Below, piece by piece: positions 54,591-62,020 of a DNA stretch of 64,000 nucleotides; the stretch's first letter is position 1; each line of letters begins with the position of its first letter. The translations under genes were made by a program, and so were the position numbers. Source of the DNA: Bacillus halotolerans (GTDB lineage: Bacteria > Bacillota > Bacilli > Bacillales > Bacillaceae); assembly GCF_001517105.1 (NCBI RefSeq), contig NZ_LPVF01000012.1, positions 310,001-374,000 on the forward strand. The letters run 5' to 3'. The notes beneath the pieces are model-generated. The model did not search any database. It saw only the letters and a program-made list of their open reading frames with translations, and was not told the origin of the DNA.

Positions 54591-55586
54591 TTAATAAATC
54601 AGATCAAGAAAATCTTCTTTCGTAATGTTCCCAAAATAATGCTTCAGATTCACATCAGCCAGCGCATCAGCGATCACACTGCGCTCATATTGTTTTCCAA
54701 TCAGCAGGTTCTCGATTTCCGATACATCGCCCACACCGAAGAAATCGCCGAAAATTTTGCAGTCTTCAATTTTCCCTTTTTTTACTTCCAAACGCAGATC
54801 AATGGACCCGACCGGATAACGCTTTGAGTGGTTCAGGTTAAATTTAGGTGAGCGGCCGTAGTTCCAGTCCCAATTTTGATAGCGTTCTTCCGAGATTTTG
54901 CGAATGACTTCCCAATCTTTTTCAGTCAGCTTATACTCCGGCACATCTTGAATGTGATTTGTATTGAAAATATGTTTGAGCAAATGACTGCGGAAATCTT
55001 CGGTTGTCATTTTATCATCAAGAAACTCACTGATGTTTGCCACACGGCTTCTGATTGATTTGATGCCCTTTGATTCAATTTTATCCTTTTTGACTTTTAA
55101 AGCGGACACAACATGATCAATGGCTGAATCAAACATGAGGGTGCCGTGGCTGAAGATGCGGCCTCTTGTGGCAAATTGGGCGTTACCTGATATTTTGCGG
55201 CCATTTACCACAATATCATTCCGGCCGCTTAATTCCGCTTCAACTCCGAGCTGATGTAGCGCTTGAATCACCGGCTCAGTGAATTTTTTGAAGTTATGAA
55301 AGCTGTCACCGTCATCTTTCGTGATAAAGCTGAAATTTAAATTCCCTAAATCATGATACACAGCCCCGCCGCCTGATAAACGGCGGACGACAATAATTCC
55401 GTTTTCCTCTACATACTTTGTATTGATTTCTTCTATTGTATTTTGGTTTTTTCCGATGATGATAGACGGCTGATTCACGTAAAAAAGCAAATACGGCTGT
55501 TCAGGGTCTAAATATTTAAGGCAATACTCCTCGATAGCAAGATTGATCCGCGGATCATTGATATTTTGATTGTCAATAAATAACAT
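54591..55586 (-). CDS. lplJ: LplJ (YhfJ), lipoate-protein ligase
   Basis: A 331-residue lipoate-protein ligase that adenylates free lipoate and attaches it to E2 and GcvH domains. The lipoyl-AMP site is visible as RRLSGGGAVYHDLGN (near residue 72), with GRNDIVVNGRKISGNAQ carrying the conserved lysine near 137, and a C-terminal accessory domain (about 250-331) as in LplA. GGAGGAGC precedes the ATG, 12 bp after yhfI. No defect is seen. Confidence 0.94.
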   Translation of the reverse strand: MLFIDNQNINDPRINLAIEEYCLKYLDPEQPYLLFYVNQPSIIIGKNQNTIEEINTKYVEENGIIVVRRLSGGGAVYHDLGNLNFSFITKDDGDSFHNFKKFTEPVIQALHQLGVEAELSGRNDIVVNGRKISGNAQFATRGRIFSHGTLMFDSAIDHVVSALKVKKDKIESKGIKSIRSRVANISEFLDDKMTTEDFRSHLLKHIFNTNHIQDVPEYKLTEKDWEVIRKISEERYQNWDWNYGRSPKFNLNHSKRYPVGSIDLRLEVKKGKIEDCKIFGDFFGVGDVSEIENLLIGKQYERSVIADALADVNLKHYFGNITKEDFLDLIY

Positions 55587-55598
55587 GGCGCTCCTCCT

Positions 55599-56333
55599 TT
55601 ATCCTTCCCACACAAAACCAGATTTCGCAATGTTCACTTTCCCGTTAAAAACGGTCTTGGCTTCTTTGCGAAGATTGTCATGCACGCCGAAATGAGGCAA
55701 ATGGGTCAGCAGCAGCTCGCCCGCTCCCGCTTCTTCTGCAATTCGCCCTGCTTCCAAGCTGTTCATATGGCCTGCGCTTGTCCCGTCTTGATCAGCATAA
55801 AAATTACATTCAGAGATCAATAAATCAGCGTTTTTCGAAAACGGAATAAATGAATCCTGATAGCTGGAATCAGCAGTATACACAACAGTATGGCTGCCGT
55901 CAGTAATCCGCATCGCATAACAAGTCACCGGGTGAACCGTTTTTAAAAAGGAAATCGTAAACGGACCGACAGTCAGCTGCTGATCAGGCTGATAGGCAAT
56001 CCCTTTCGTATGCGTTTTATATGTAAGCTTTTGAAACTGTTCTATATCAGCATCATGTCCGTAAATTGGAAGCGAGTGCTCTCCTTTGCCGAGGAATGAT
56101 CCGACTTGCTTCGCAAATTGCAGCGGCCCGATGTCGGCAATATGGTCATGGTGATAATGAGACAGAACCACCGCGTCCAGCTTTTCCGCCGGGACATATC
56201 CAAACAGCTTAGATATCACGGCACTTCCGCAGTCCACTAACAATGAAAAATCCCCCGATTGAAACAAGTATCCCGACGTCGCTTCATTTGCGGCCGGAAA
56301 ACCGCCGTAGCATCCGATAACTGTAACTTTCAT
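55599..56333 (-). CDS. yhfI: YhfI, metallo-beta-lactamase-fold hydrolase
   Basis: A 244-residue MBL-fold protein. The two-metal motif SHYHHDHIADIG lies near residues 57-68, with VYTADSSYQDSF, SECNFY and a final THLPHFG histidine completing the site. It resembles RNase Z-like and phosphodiesterase-type members without their long inserts. GAAGGAGGA precedes the ATG. It heads the yhfI-lplJ-yhfK operon and is divergent from yhfH. The substrate is unknown. Confidence 0.9.
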   Translation of the reverse strand: MKVTVIGCYGGFPAANEATSGYLFQSGDFSLLVDCGSAVISKLFGYVPAEKLDAVVLSHYHHDHIADIGPLQFAKQVGSFLGKGEHSLPIYGHDADIEQFQKLTYKTHTKGIAYQPDQQLTVGPFTISFLKTVHPVTCYAMRITDGSHTVVYTADSSYQDSFIPFSKNADLLISECNFYADQDGTSAGHMNSLEAGRIAEEAGAGELLLTHLPHFGVHDNLRKEAKTVFNGKVNIAKSGFVWEG

Positions 56334-56428
56334 AATGTCCTCCTTCTTTTCAAAGAAAATTGATCCTCCTTCAATATACCCATTTTTCTAAAAAAAAGCA
56401 TGTTTTAAACATTGTATCAAAACAGATG

Positions 56429-56457
56429 TTGAATTTTACTTTCTGTTATATTACAAT
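56429..56457 (+). promoter_or_regulatory. Sigma-A promoter of yhfH
   Basis: TTGAAT, a 17-bp spacer and TACAAT, ending 34 bp before the yhfH start codon. Confidence 0.7.
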
Positions 56458-56490
56458 GAAGACATTACAAAGGGGAAAGAGGGATTGGTT

Positions 56491-56625
56491 ATGCTAGGGA
56501 AAATAACTGAATTTTTTAGAAACCTGCCTTCGAAAAAGTGTGCGGAATGCGGAAAAAAGATTGATGAGCAGCATGAGTGTTATGGTAATATTTGCAATGA
56601 CTGTATAAAAGTAAGCGATATGTAA
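56491..56625 (+). CDS. yhfH: YhfH, tiny zinc-ribbon protein
   Basis: A 44-residue protein with two metal-binding pairs, CAEC (17-20) and CNDC (35-38), plus C30, enough for one zinc ribbon. The N-terminus MLGKITEFFRNLPSKK is amphipathic and basic. AAAGAGGG lies before the ATG, a sigma-A promoter upstream and a terminator downstream, so it is a genuine single-gene unit despite its size. The YhfH family is confined to bacilli and has no known function. Confidence 0.88.
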   Translation: MLGKITEFFRNLPSKKCAECGKKIDEQHECYGNICNDCIKVSDM

Positions 56626-56631
56626 AGAGGC

Positions 56632-56662
56632 GAAAATCTCACGCATACAGTGTGAGATTTTC
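56632..56662 (+). terminator. Terminator after yhfH
   Basis: GAAAATCTCAC and GTGAGATTTTC arms with an 8-nt loop, about 7 bp past the stop. Confidence 0.75.
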
Positions 56663-56757
56663 TTCATTCTTCTAACTTCTCTTTATATTGAAATAATAGT
56701 CAGGTTGGGTCAAAGCTCACCTGTTTTTAGATAATTCTGGTGATTCATTTTATATTA

Positions 56758-56786
56758 TTGAATATTCCATATTTTCAAAATATAAT
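56758..56786 (+). promoter_or_regulatory. Sigma-A promoter of gltT
   Basis: TTGAAT, a 17-bp spacer and consensus TATAAT. This leaves an AT-rich leader of about 100 nt before gltT, in which no riboswitch fold was recognised. Confidence 0.65.
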
Positions 56787-56896
56787 TTACTATAGACGAA
56801 CCTATTTCTTATCTATTATAATTTGATCTAATAGTGAGATTAAATATATGTCTATTCATGATATATGTTGATACTTTGTTTTTTGGGAGGTAATCT

Positions 56897-58186
56897 ATGA
56901 AAAGAATTAGGTTTGGATTAGCCACGCAAATATTCGTTGGACTTATTCTAGGTGTTATTGCTGGCGTTATTTGGTACGGCAACCCAGCACTGCCTACTTA
57001 TCTGCAGCCAATCGGGGATCTCTTTTTACGCTTAATCAAAATGATAGTGATTCCTATTGTTGTCTCCAGTTTAATCATCGGTGTAGCCGGAGCCGGAAAT
57101 GGAAAGCAAGTTGGTAAATTAGGCTTCAGAACAATTCTGTACTTTGAGATTATTACGACCTTTGCCATCATTCTCGGACTAGCCCTTGCAAACATCTTCC
57201 ACCCGGGTACAGGAGTTAATATACACGAAGCTCAAAAAACAGACATCAGTCAATATGTTGAAACAGAAAAAGAACAAAGCAATAAATCAGTGGCAGAGAC
57301 ATTCCTGCACATTGTGCCGACAAACTTCTTCCAATCCTTGGTCGAAGGGGATCTTCTTGCCATCATCTTCTTTACCGTACTATTTGCATTGGGAATTTCT
57401 GCGATCGGTGAAAGAGGCAAGCCAGTATTAGCCTTTTTTGAAGGCGTTTCCCATTCGATGTTCCATGTGGTAAACCTTGTGATGAAAGTAGCGCCATTCG
57501 GGGTTTTTGCTCTAATCGGAGTTACTGTCTCTAAATTCGGACTCGGTTCTCTTCTATCTCTCGGAAAGCTTGTCGGATTGGTATATGTTGCACTTGCTTT
57601 CTTCTTAATCGTCATTTTTGGGATTGTCGGAAAAATTGCCGGTATCAGCATCTTCAAATTCCTGGCTTACATGAAGGACGAAATTTTATTGGCGTTCAGT
57701 ACGTCTAGCTCTGAAACCGTTCTTCCGCGCATCATGGAAAAAATGGAGAAAATCGGCTGTCCGAAAGGTATTGTATCTTTCGTTATCCCGATTGGATATA
57801 CGTTTAACTTAGACGGCTCCGTTCTCTATCAATCTATTGCAGCGCTGTTTCTGGCACAGGTGTACCACATCGATTTGTCGATTTGGCAACAAATAACGCT
57901 AGTACTTGTGTTAATGGTGACGTCTAAAGGAATGGCTGCCGTTCCGGGAACTTCATTTGTTGTCTTGCTTGCGACGCTGAGCACGATTGGTGTTCCGGCA
58001 GAAGGACTTGCCTTTATTGCTGGGGTAGACCGCATTATGGACATGGCACGTACAGTTGTAAACCTGACTGGTAACGCACTTGCTGCCGTTGTCATGTCTA
58101 AATGGGAAGGCATGTTTAATCCTGCAAAAGCAGAAGCTGTCATGACCCAATCTAAAGCAGATCAAAACGCAACCATTTCCGGTTAA
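56897..58186 (+). CDS. gltT: GltT, sodium/proton-glutamate (aspartate) symporter
   Basis: A 429-residue dicarboxylate/amino acid:cation symporter (DAACS) family protein, the main aspartate and glutamate uptake carrier of B. subtilis. Signatures are the serine-rich reentrant loop AFSTSSSETVLPRIMEKM (near residue 273), the NLDGS motif within PIGYTFNLDGSVLYQS near 302, and GVDRIMDMARTVVNLTGNALA near 376. GGGAGG precedes the ATG. Length is normal; monocistronic with a strong terminator. Confidence 0.95.
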   Translation: MKRIRFGLATQIFVGLILGVIAGVIWYGNPALPTYLQPIGDLFLRLIKMIVIPIVVSSLIIGVAGAGNGKQVGKLGFRTILYFEIITTFAIILGLALANIFHPGTGVNIHEAQKTDISQYVETEKEQSNKSVAETFLHIVPTNFFQSLVEGDLLAIIFFTVLFALGISAIGERGKPVLAFFEGVSHSMFHVVNLVMKVAPFGVFALIGVTVSKFGLGSLLSLGKLVGLVYVALAFFLIVIFGIVGKIAGISIFKFLAYMKDEILLAFSTSSSETVLPRIMEKMEKIGCPKGIVSFVIPIGYTFNLDGSVLYQSIAALFLAQVYHIDLSIWQQITLVLVLMVTSKGMAAVPGTSFVVLLATLSTIGVPAEGLAFIAGVDRIMDMARTVVNLTGNALAAVVMSKWEGMFNPAKAEAVMTQSKADQNATISG

Positions 58187-58188
58187 TC

Positions 58189-58229
58189 AAAAAGCCTGCG
58201 GGGTTCTCAACGCCCCGCAGGCTTTTTTT
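58189..58229. terminator. Bidirectional terminator between gltT and yhfF
   Basis: AAAAAGCCTGCGGGG and CCCCGCAGGCTTTTT arms, a very strong stem with T-tracts on both sides. Confidence 0.93.
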
Positions 58230-58635
58230 AATCTTGGACAAGCTCAAACAGCTCTGTAATCAAAACAGTGTCCTCATTCAGTTCCATTTCGCCATTTTTG
58301 ATCAGCTCCGCCCACGCTCTCCGATGGTCCTCTTGAAATTCATCAATTCGGTCTCCGTTGCCCTCTCCTTTGACTAACCTCGTATCAGGCGCTCCAAAGG
58401 TCGTTTCAAATACATCTGTCACTTTTATATTGCATCTCGGATGATCATGTTTATCATAAACGGTTACAAGCTGTCCCGCTGTTTGATATACATCACTCAG
58501 TTCATCTTTTGAATATAATGATTTCGGCGCGCAGGTGGCCGTTTTTTCTCCAGCAAGGATTTGCTGGATCAGCTGTTCTCCAAGACCTTCATCGCCTTCC
58601 CAGCCGAAAGTGCTTTTCAGTTCATAGATTTTCAT
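58228..58635 (-). CDS. yhfF: YhfF, ASCH-domain protein
   Basis: A 135-residue protein made almost wholly of an ASCH domain, a PUA-like fold expected to bind RNA or a nucleoside. The characteristic core is [21 protein letters not shown] near residue 27 and [24 protein letters not shown] near 58. GGGAGAAAA precedes the ATG. It is 14 bp after yhfE and probably cotranscribed with it. The biochemical role is unknown. Confidence 0.87.
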   Translation of the reverse strand: MKIYELKSTFGWEGDEGLGEQLIQQILAGEKTATCAPKSLYSKDELSDVYQTAGQLVTVYDKHDHPRCNIKVTDVFETTFGAPDTRLVKGEGNGDRIDEFQEDHRRAWAELIKNGEMELNEDTVLITELFELVQD

Positions 58636-58649
58636 TTATTTTCTCCCTC

Positions 58650-59690
58650 TTATACCATCGGTGATTGCACATAATAATACAGGAGCTTCGCTGTATGGCG
58701 GAGAGAAGACTTATGCGTGCGTTCAAAAGCGTGCGAAGCGTCAATTCCCGGCCCGATTAGGCCGTGCACAATATCATGCCCGGATTTGATCGCTGCTGAG
58801 GCGTCCGACCCGTAATACGGGTAAATATCAAGCTTATAGTCAATATGGTGCTTTTCAGCTAAATCGACCAAATGCTTTCTAAGCTGATAATGATACGGAC
58901 CGCTCGAATCCTTCACACAAATCGAAACCGAATATTCGTCTGTCGACTGGCCGTCACCGATAGCCCCCATATCCACCGCCAAGTATTCAACAGTTTCAGC
59001 AGGAATATTAGAGTTCCCGCCGTATCCGATTTCTTCATTATTAGAAATCAGAAAATGAATCGTATACGGCAGTTCAATTTCTTCTGTTTGAATTTGATGG
59101 ATTAAGCGAAGCAACAAGGCCACACTTGCTTTGTCATCTAAATGACGTGATTTAATGAATCCGCTGGATGTGATCTCAACACGGGGATCAAACGAAACAA
59201 AATCCCCGACGCCAATGCCAAGCTCTTCCGTATCCTTACGGCTGTGCACAGGCTCATCCAGGCGGATTTCCATATTCTCTTGATTGCGCTCCGCTTTTCC
59301 CGCGTCTTTGTACACGTGCACAGACGTTTGATGCATTAAAATGGTGCCCGTATACGTTTTCCCCGAAGCCGTTTCAATTTGGCAATACTCCCCTTCGATC
59401 GAATTGTAGCGGAAACCGCCGATCAAATCGATTTTCAGCCGGCCGTCAGCTTTAATTTCTTTCACCATCGCGCCCAAGGTGTCAACGTGCGCTGTCAGCA
59501 TTCGATGACGGGATGTATCGCGGCCTGGAAGCGTGGCGATCAAACCGCCCTTATGGTTCAGAACCGTTTCGACCTTCCATTCTTTTAAAAGGTTTTCAAC
59601 GTATTTGATCACCTCATATGTATTCCCTGTCGGACTTGGAATAGAAACGAGTTCTTTAATCAGCTCCATCGTTTTACGAACGGACGTCAT
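58650..59690 (-). CDS. yhfE: YhfE, M42-family aminopeptidase
   Basis: A 346-residue metalloaminopeptidase of the M42 (glutamyl aminopeptidase/endoglucanase-like) family. Metal and catalytic motifs are LTAHVDTLGAMV (first His/Asp near residue 67-69), SRHLDDKASVALLL (bridging Asp), SNNEEIGYGGN (catalytic Glu pair) and AVDMGAIGDG. Such enzymes form large tetrahedral assemblies that trim peptides in the cytosol. AAGGAGG precedes the ATG. First gene of yhfE-yhfF. Confidence 0.92.
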   Translation of the reverse strand: MTSVRKTMELIKELVSIPSPTGNTYEVIKYVENLLKEWKVETVLNHKGGLIATLPGRDTSRHRMLTAHVDTLGAMVKEIKADGRLKIDLIGGFRYNSIEGEYCQIETASGKTYTGTILMHQTSVHVYKDAGKAERNQENMEIRLDEPVHSRKDTEELGIGVGDFVSFDPRVEITSSGFIKSRHLDDKASVALLLRLIHQIQTEEIELPYTIHFLISNNEEIGYGGNSNIPAETVEYLAVDMGAIGDGQSTDEYSVSICVKDSSGPYHYQLRKHLVDLAEKHHIDYKLDIYPYYGSDASAAIKSGHDIVHGLIGPGIDASHAFERTHKSSLRHTAKLLYYYVQSPMV

Positions 59691-59808
59691 AGGACATTCC
59701 TCCTTTTATTTTCTATTTAAAATATACTCTTTTCCTGATAGACCCGTCCAATCTTTTCCTATCAATCTAGCATATGCTGTAGAGAGCATGGGAAGAGGAG
59801 GGATATCT

Positions 59809-60012
59809 ATGTGCTGTCGTCATTCACATGAACGGAAACATCATTGTAATTTTTGGTTTGATGATTTTTGGTTCTTTGACGAGTGGTTCGATAAGGATTT
59901 CCACGACCATTGCAAGAAAGAGAAAGAATGCCATGACCCTTGCGAGAAAAAGAAGAAAAAGAAAAGACATTGCTCTTGCAAAAAACGCTGCCACTCTTGC
60001 TGTCATTGCTAA
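59809..60012 (+). CDS. yhfD: YhfD, Cys/His-rich small protein
   Basis: A 67-residue protein of striking composition: 13 Cys, 9 His, aromatic-acidic centre (NFWFDDFWFFDEWFDKDF, near residues 14-31) and a C-terminal half alternating Cys with Lys and His (CKKEKECHDPC, then CSCKKRCHSCCHC). GGAGGG lies 7 nt before the ATG, and a terminator follows. The longer frame upstream is not supported. It matches YhfD of B. subtilis by position. Metal binding or disulfide cross-linking in the spore coat is plausible; neither is shown. Confidence 0.75.
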   Translation: MCCRHSHERKHHCNFWFDDFWFFDEWFDKDFHDHCKKEKECHDPCEKKKKKKRHCSCKKRCHSCCHC

Positions 60013-60070
60013 GGACTGAATCAGAAATATTCTGATACCCATGCCTACACGAATATTTCATTCATATTTT

Positions 60071-60105
60071 TCCAAGCAGGCTGTTACTGCTGCTTGGATT
60101 TTTTA
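60071..60105. terminator. Bidirectional terminator between yhfD and yhfC
   Basis: TCCAAGCAG and CTGCTTGGA arms with a 10-nt loop and TTTTTT tail. Confidence 0.88.
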
Positions 60106-60879
60106 TTGAAACAGCCTTTTTGCCTTTACAATCCAAACCACTGATGCCGCGGCTATCCCAGCAACGATGAGTTCAACAGCCGCCGCATGTTCTATCACTC
60201 CTTTTTGGTATAAAACCGCCGGTACATTAAACAGCCCGTGTAAGAGAATCGAATACAGCAAAAACAGCGGCCGGCGGCTTTTAACCGCATACAGCACAAG
60301 CAGGGACAGACCGATTTGAACAGAGAGGGCGCTGATTCTTTCAATTCCGCCGAGCAGCCATTCATACGAAGGTGTATTCAGCAGCTGCGCCTGAATCGGC
60401 ATAAGTGCCTGCTTCACATCATGATTCATCAAAAGCTGTTCAAAAGTGCCGCTATTGATCGCAAAAGCGTACACGATAAGCGTAATGCTGGACAAGCCGG
60501 TTATTAATATCGCCTCCAGACCGCCGTGGCCCGCTCCGAAGGCCAGACCGTCCGCCCAAGAAAGACGGCGCTTCATAAAGAAACGCATCATGATATACCT
60601 TCCGCACTCCTCAAAAATCCCTGCCATCAAGCATCCGTAAATGGCATACCAGACTGGATGCTTCATCACTTCTTTCGTCGTTTCATTCATTTGCAGAACA
60701 TAAACATGAACGCCGCCCTCCAACAGCTGAGCAAAGACAAAAAACGTAAGAGCGCCAATAAAAAACACCTTAATCGGAGCATGATACTTTCGCCTAAACC
60801 ATATCATCAGTCCGATCGGCAACAAAAACGCAATAACCCCGGAAATAATCATAGAGGCTATCGCTCCTTGACTGACCAT
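60103..60879 (-). CDS. yhfC: YhfC, putative intramembrane protease-like membrane protein
   Basis: A 258-residue protein with about seven to eight transmembrane segments. Three membrane-embedded motifs stand out: FEECGRYIMMRF (EExxR-like, near residue 88), GAGHGGLEA near 115 and LLHGLFNVPA near 218. Their order and spacing recall CPBP/PrsW-type intramembrane proteases (EExxR, HxxxE, HxxxN). GGAGG precedes the ATG at 60879; the upstream frame is unsupported. Family: YhfC-type. Protease activity is inferred. Confidence 0.8.
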   Translation of the reverse strand: MVSQGAIASMIISGVIAFLLPIGLMIWFRRKYHAPIKVFFIGALTFFVFAQLLEGGVHVYVLQMNETTKEVMKHPVWYAIYGCLMAGIFEECGRYIMMRFFMKRRLSWADGLAFGAGHGGLEAILITGLSSITLIVYAFAINSGTFEQLLMNHDVKQALMPIQAQLLNTPSYEWLLGGIERISALSVQIGLSLLVLYAVKSRRPLFLLYSILLHGLFNVPAVLYQKGVIEHAAAVELIVAGIAAASVVWIVKAKRLFQ

Positions 60880-60941
60880 TTTTTTCCTCCTTTTCTGGTT
60901 TTCTACTGACAGTTTCTCTTTTTTTATCAAAAATCCTCTTT

Positions 60942-60974
60942 TTAGTACCAGATACTAATATCTAGTGTTATAAT
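60942..60974 (+). promoter_or_regulatory. fabHB promoter with FapR operator
   Basis: TTAGTACCAGATACTAA (60942-60958) is a perfect TTAGTA-N5-TACTAA dyad, the FapR site pattern. An extended -10 TGTTATAAT ends at 60974, so FapR would cover the -35 region. FapR is released by malonyl-CoA. Confidence 0.9.
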
Positions 60975-61000
60975 CTGATAATAAAAGGAGTTGTGTTATT

Positions 61001-61978
61001 ATGTCAAAAGCAAACATTACAGCAATCGGCACCTATGCGCCGAGCCGGCGTTTAACCAATGCGGATCTGGAAAAAATCGTAGATACGTCTGATGAATGGA
61101 TTGTTCAGCGCACAGGAATGAGAGAACGGCGGATTGCCGATGAGCAGCAGTTCACTTCAGACCTATGCATTGAAGCAGTCAAAGATCTCAAGAGCCGTTA
61201 CGAAGGAACACTTGAAGATGTGGATATGATTCTCGTCGCCACAACAACAGCAGATTATGCCTTTCCGAGTACGGCTTGCCGGGTGCAGGAATATTTCGGC
61301 TGGGAGAACACCGGCGCGTTAGATATCAATGCGACATGCGCAGGACTGACATACGGTCTCCATTTGGCAAACGGATTGATTACATCCGGGCTTCATCAAA
61401 AAATTCTCGTCATCGCCGGAGAAACATTGTCAAAAGTGACTGATTATACAGATCGAACGACATGCGTTCTGTTCGGCGATGCTGCGGGCGCACTATTGAT
61501 TGAACGAACTGAAGAGGCACCGGGATTCCTCGCCTCCGTCCAAGGAACATATGGAAAAGGCGCGGATATTTTGTACCGGGCAGGACTGCGGAACGAACTC
61601 AACGGCATGCCGCTTGCGGATTCCGGGAAAATGGTTCAAAACGGACGCGAAGTGTATAAGTGGGCCGCAAGAACCATTCCCCGTGAATTTGAACATCTTT
61701 TACACAAAGCAGGGCTCAGCCGTGATGATCTTGATTGGTTTGTTCCCCACAGCGCCAACTTGCGCATGATCGAATCGATTTGTGAAAAAACACCGTTTCC
61801 GATTGAACAAACACTCACCAGTGTGGAATACTACGGAAATACATCCTCAGTCTCTATTGTTTTGGCCCTTGATCTGGCAGTGAAAGCCGGGAAGCTGAAA
61901 AAAGACCAAACCCTGGTGCTTTTCGGCTTCGGCGGAGGATTAACGTATACCGGACTTCTGATCAAATGGGGATGTTAA
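61001..61978 (+). CDS. fabHB: FabHB (YhfB), beta-ketoacyl-ACP synthase III
   Basis: The second KAS III isoenzyme of B. subtilis; it condenses branched or straight short acyl-CoA primers with malonyl-ACP to begin fatty acid synthesis. The triad is C113 (INATCAGLTYG), H250 (FVPHSAN) and N280 (YYGNTSS). The phosphopantetheine-entrance tryptophan-arginine region DEWIVQRTGMRERR (31-44) is intact. The 325-residue length is standard. AAAGGAG precedes the ATG. Single gene under a FapR operator. Confidence 0.95.
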   Translation: MSKANITAIGTYAPSRRLTNADLEKIVDTSDEWIVQRTGMRERRIADEQQFTSDLCIEAVKDLKSRYEGTLEDVDMILVATTTADYAFPSTACRVQEYFGWENTGALDINATCAGLTYGLHLANGLITSGLHQKILVIAGETLSKVTDYTDRTTCVLFGDAAGALLIERTEEAPGFLASVQGTYGKGADILYRAGLRNELNGMPLADSGKMVQNGREVYKWAARTIPREFEHLLHKAGLSRDDLDWFVPHSANLRMIESICEKTPFPIEQTLTSVEYYGNTSSVSIVLALDLAVKAGKLKKDQTLVLFGFGGGLTYTGLLIKWGC

Positions 61979-61981
61979 ATC

Positions 61982-62019
61982 AAAAAAGACCTTGTTTCCT
62001 GAGAAACAAGGTCTTTTTC
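61982..62019. terminator. Bidirectional terminator between fabHB and yhgE
   Basis: AAAAAAGACCTTGTTTC and GAAACAAGGTCTTTTT arms with a 4-nt loop. Confidence 0.92.
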
Positions 62020-62020
62020 A

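Noticed and set aside
59533..60012. A 159-residue version of YhfD starting far upstream
   Set aside because: The upstream part is antisense to yhfE and lacks a ribosome site; GGAGGG before the ATG at 59809 marks the real start.
59828..60019. Basic 63-residue frame overlapping yhfD in another frame
   Set aside because: Lacks its own ribosome site and reflects the lysine-codon repeats of yhfD.
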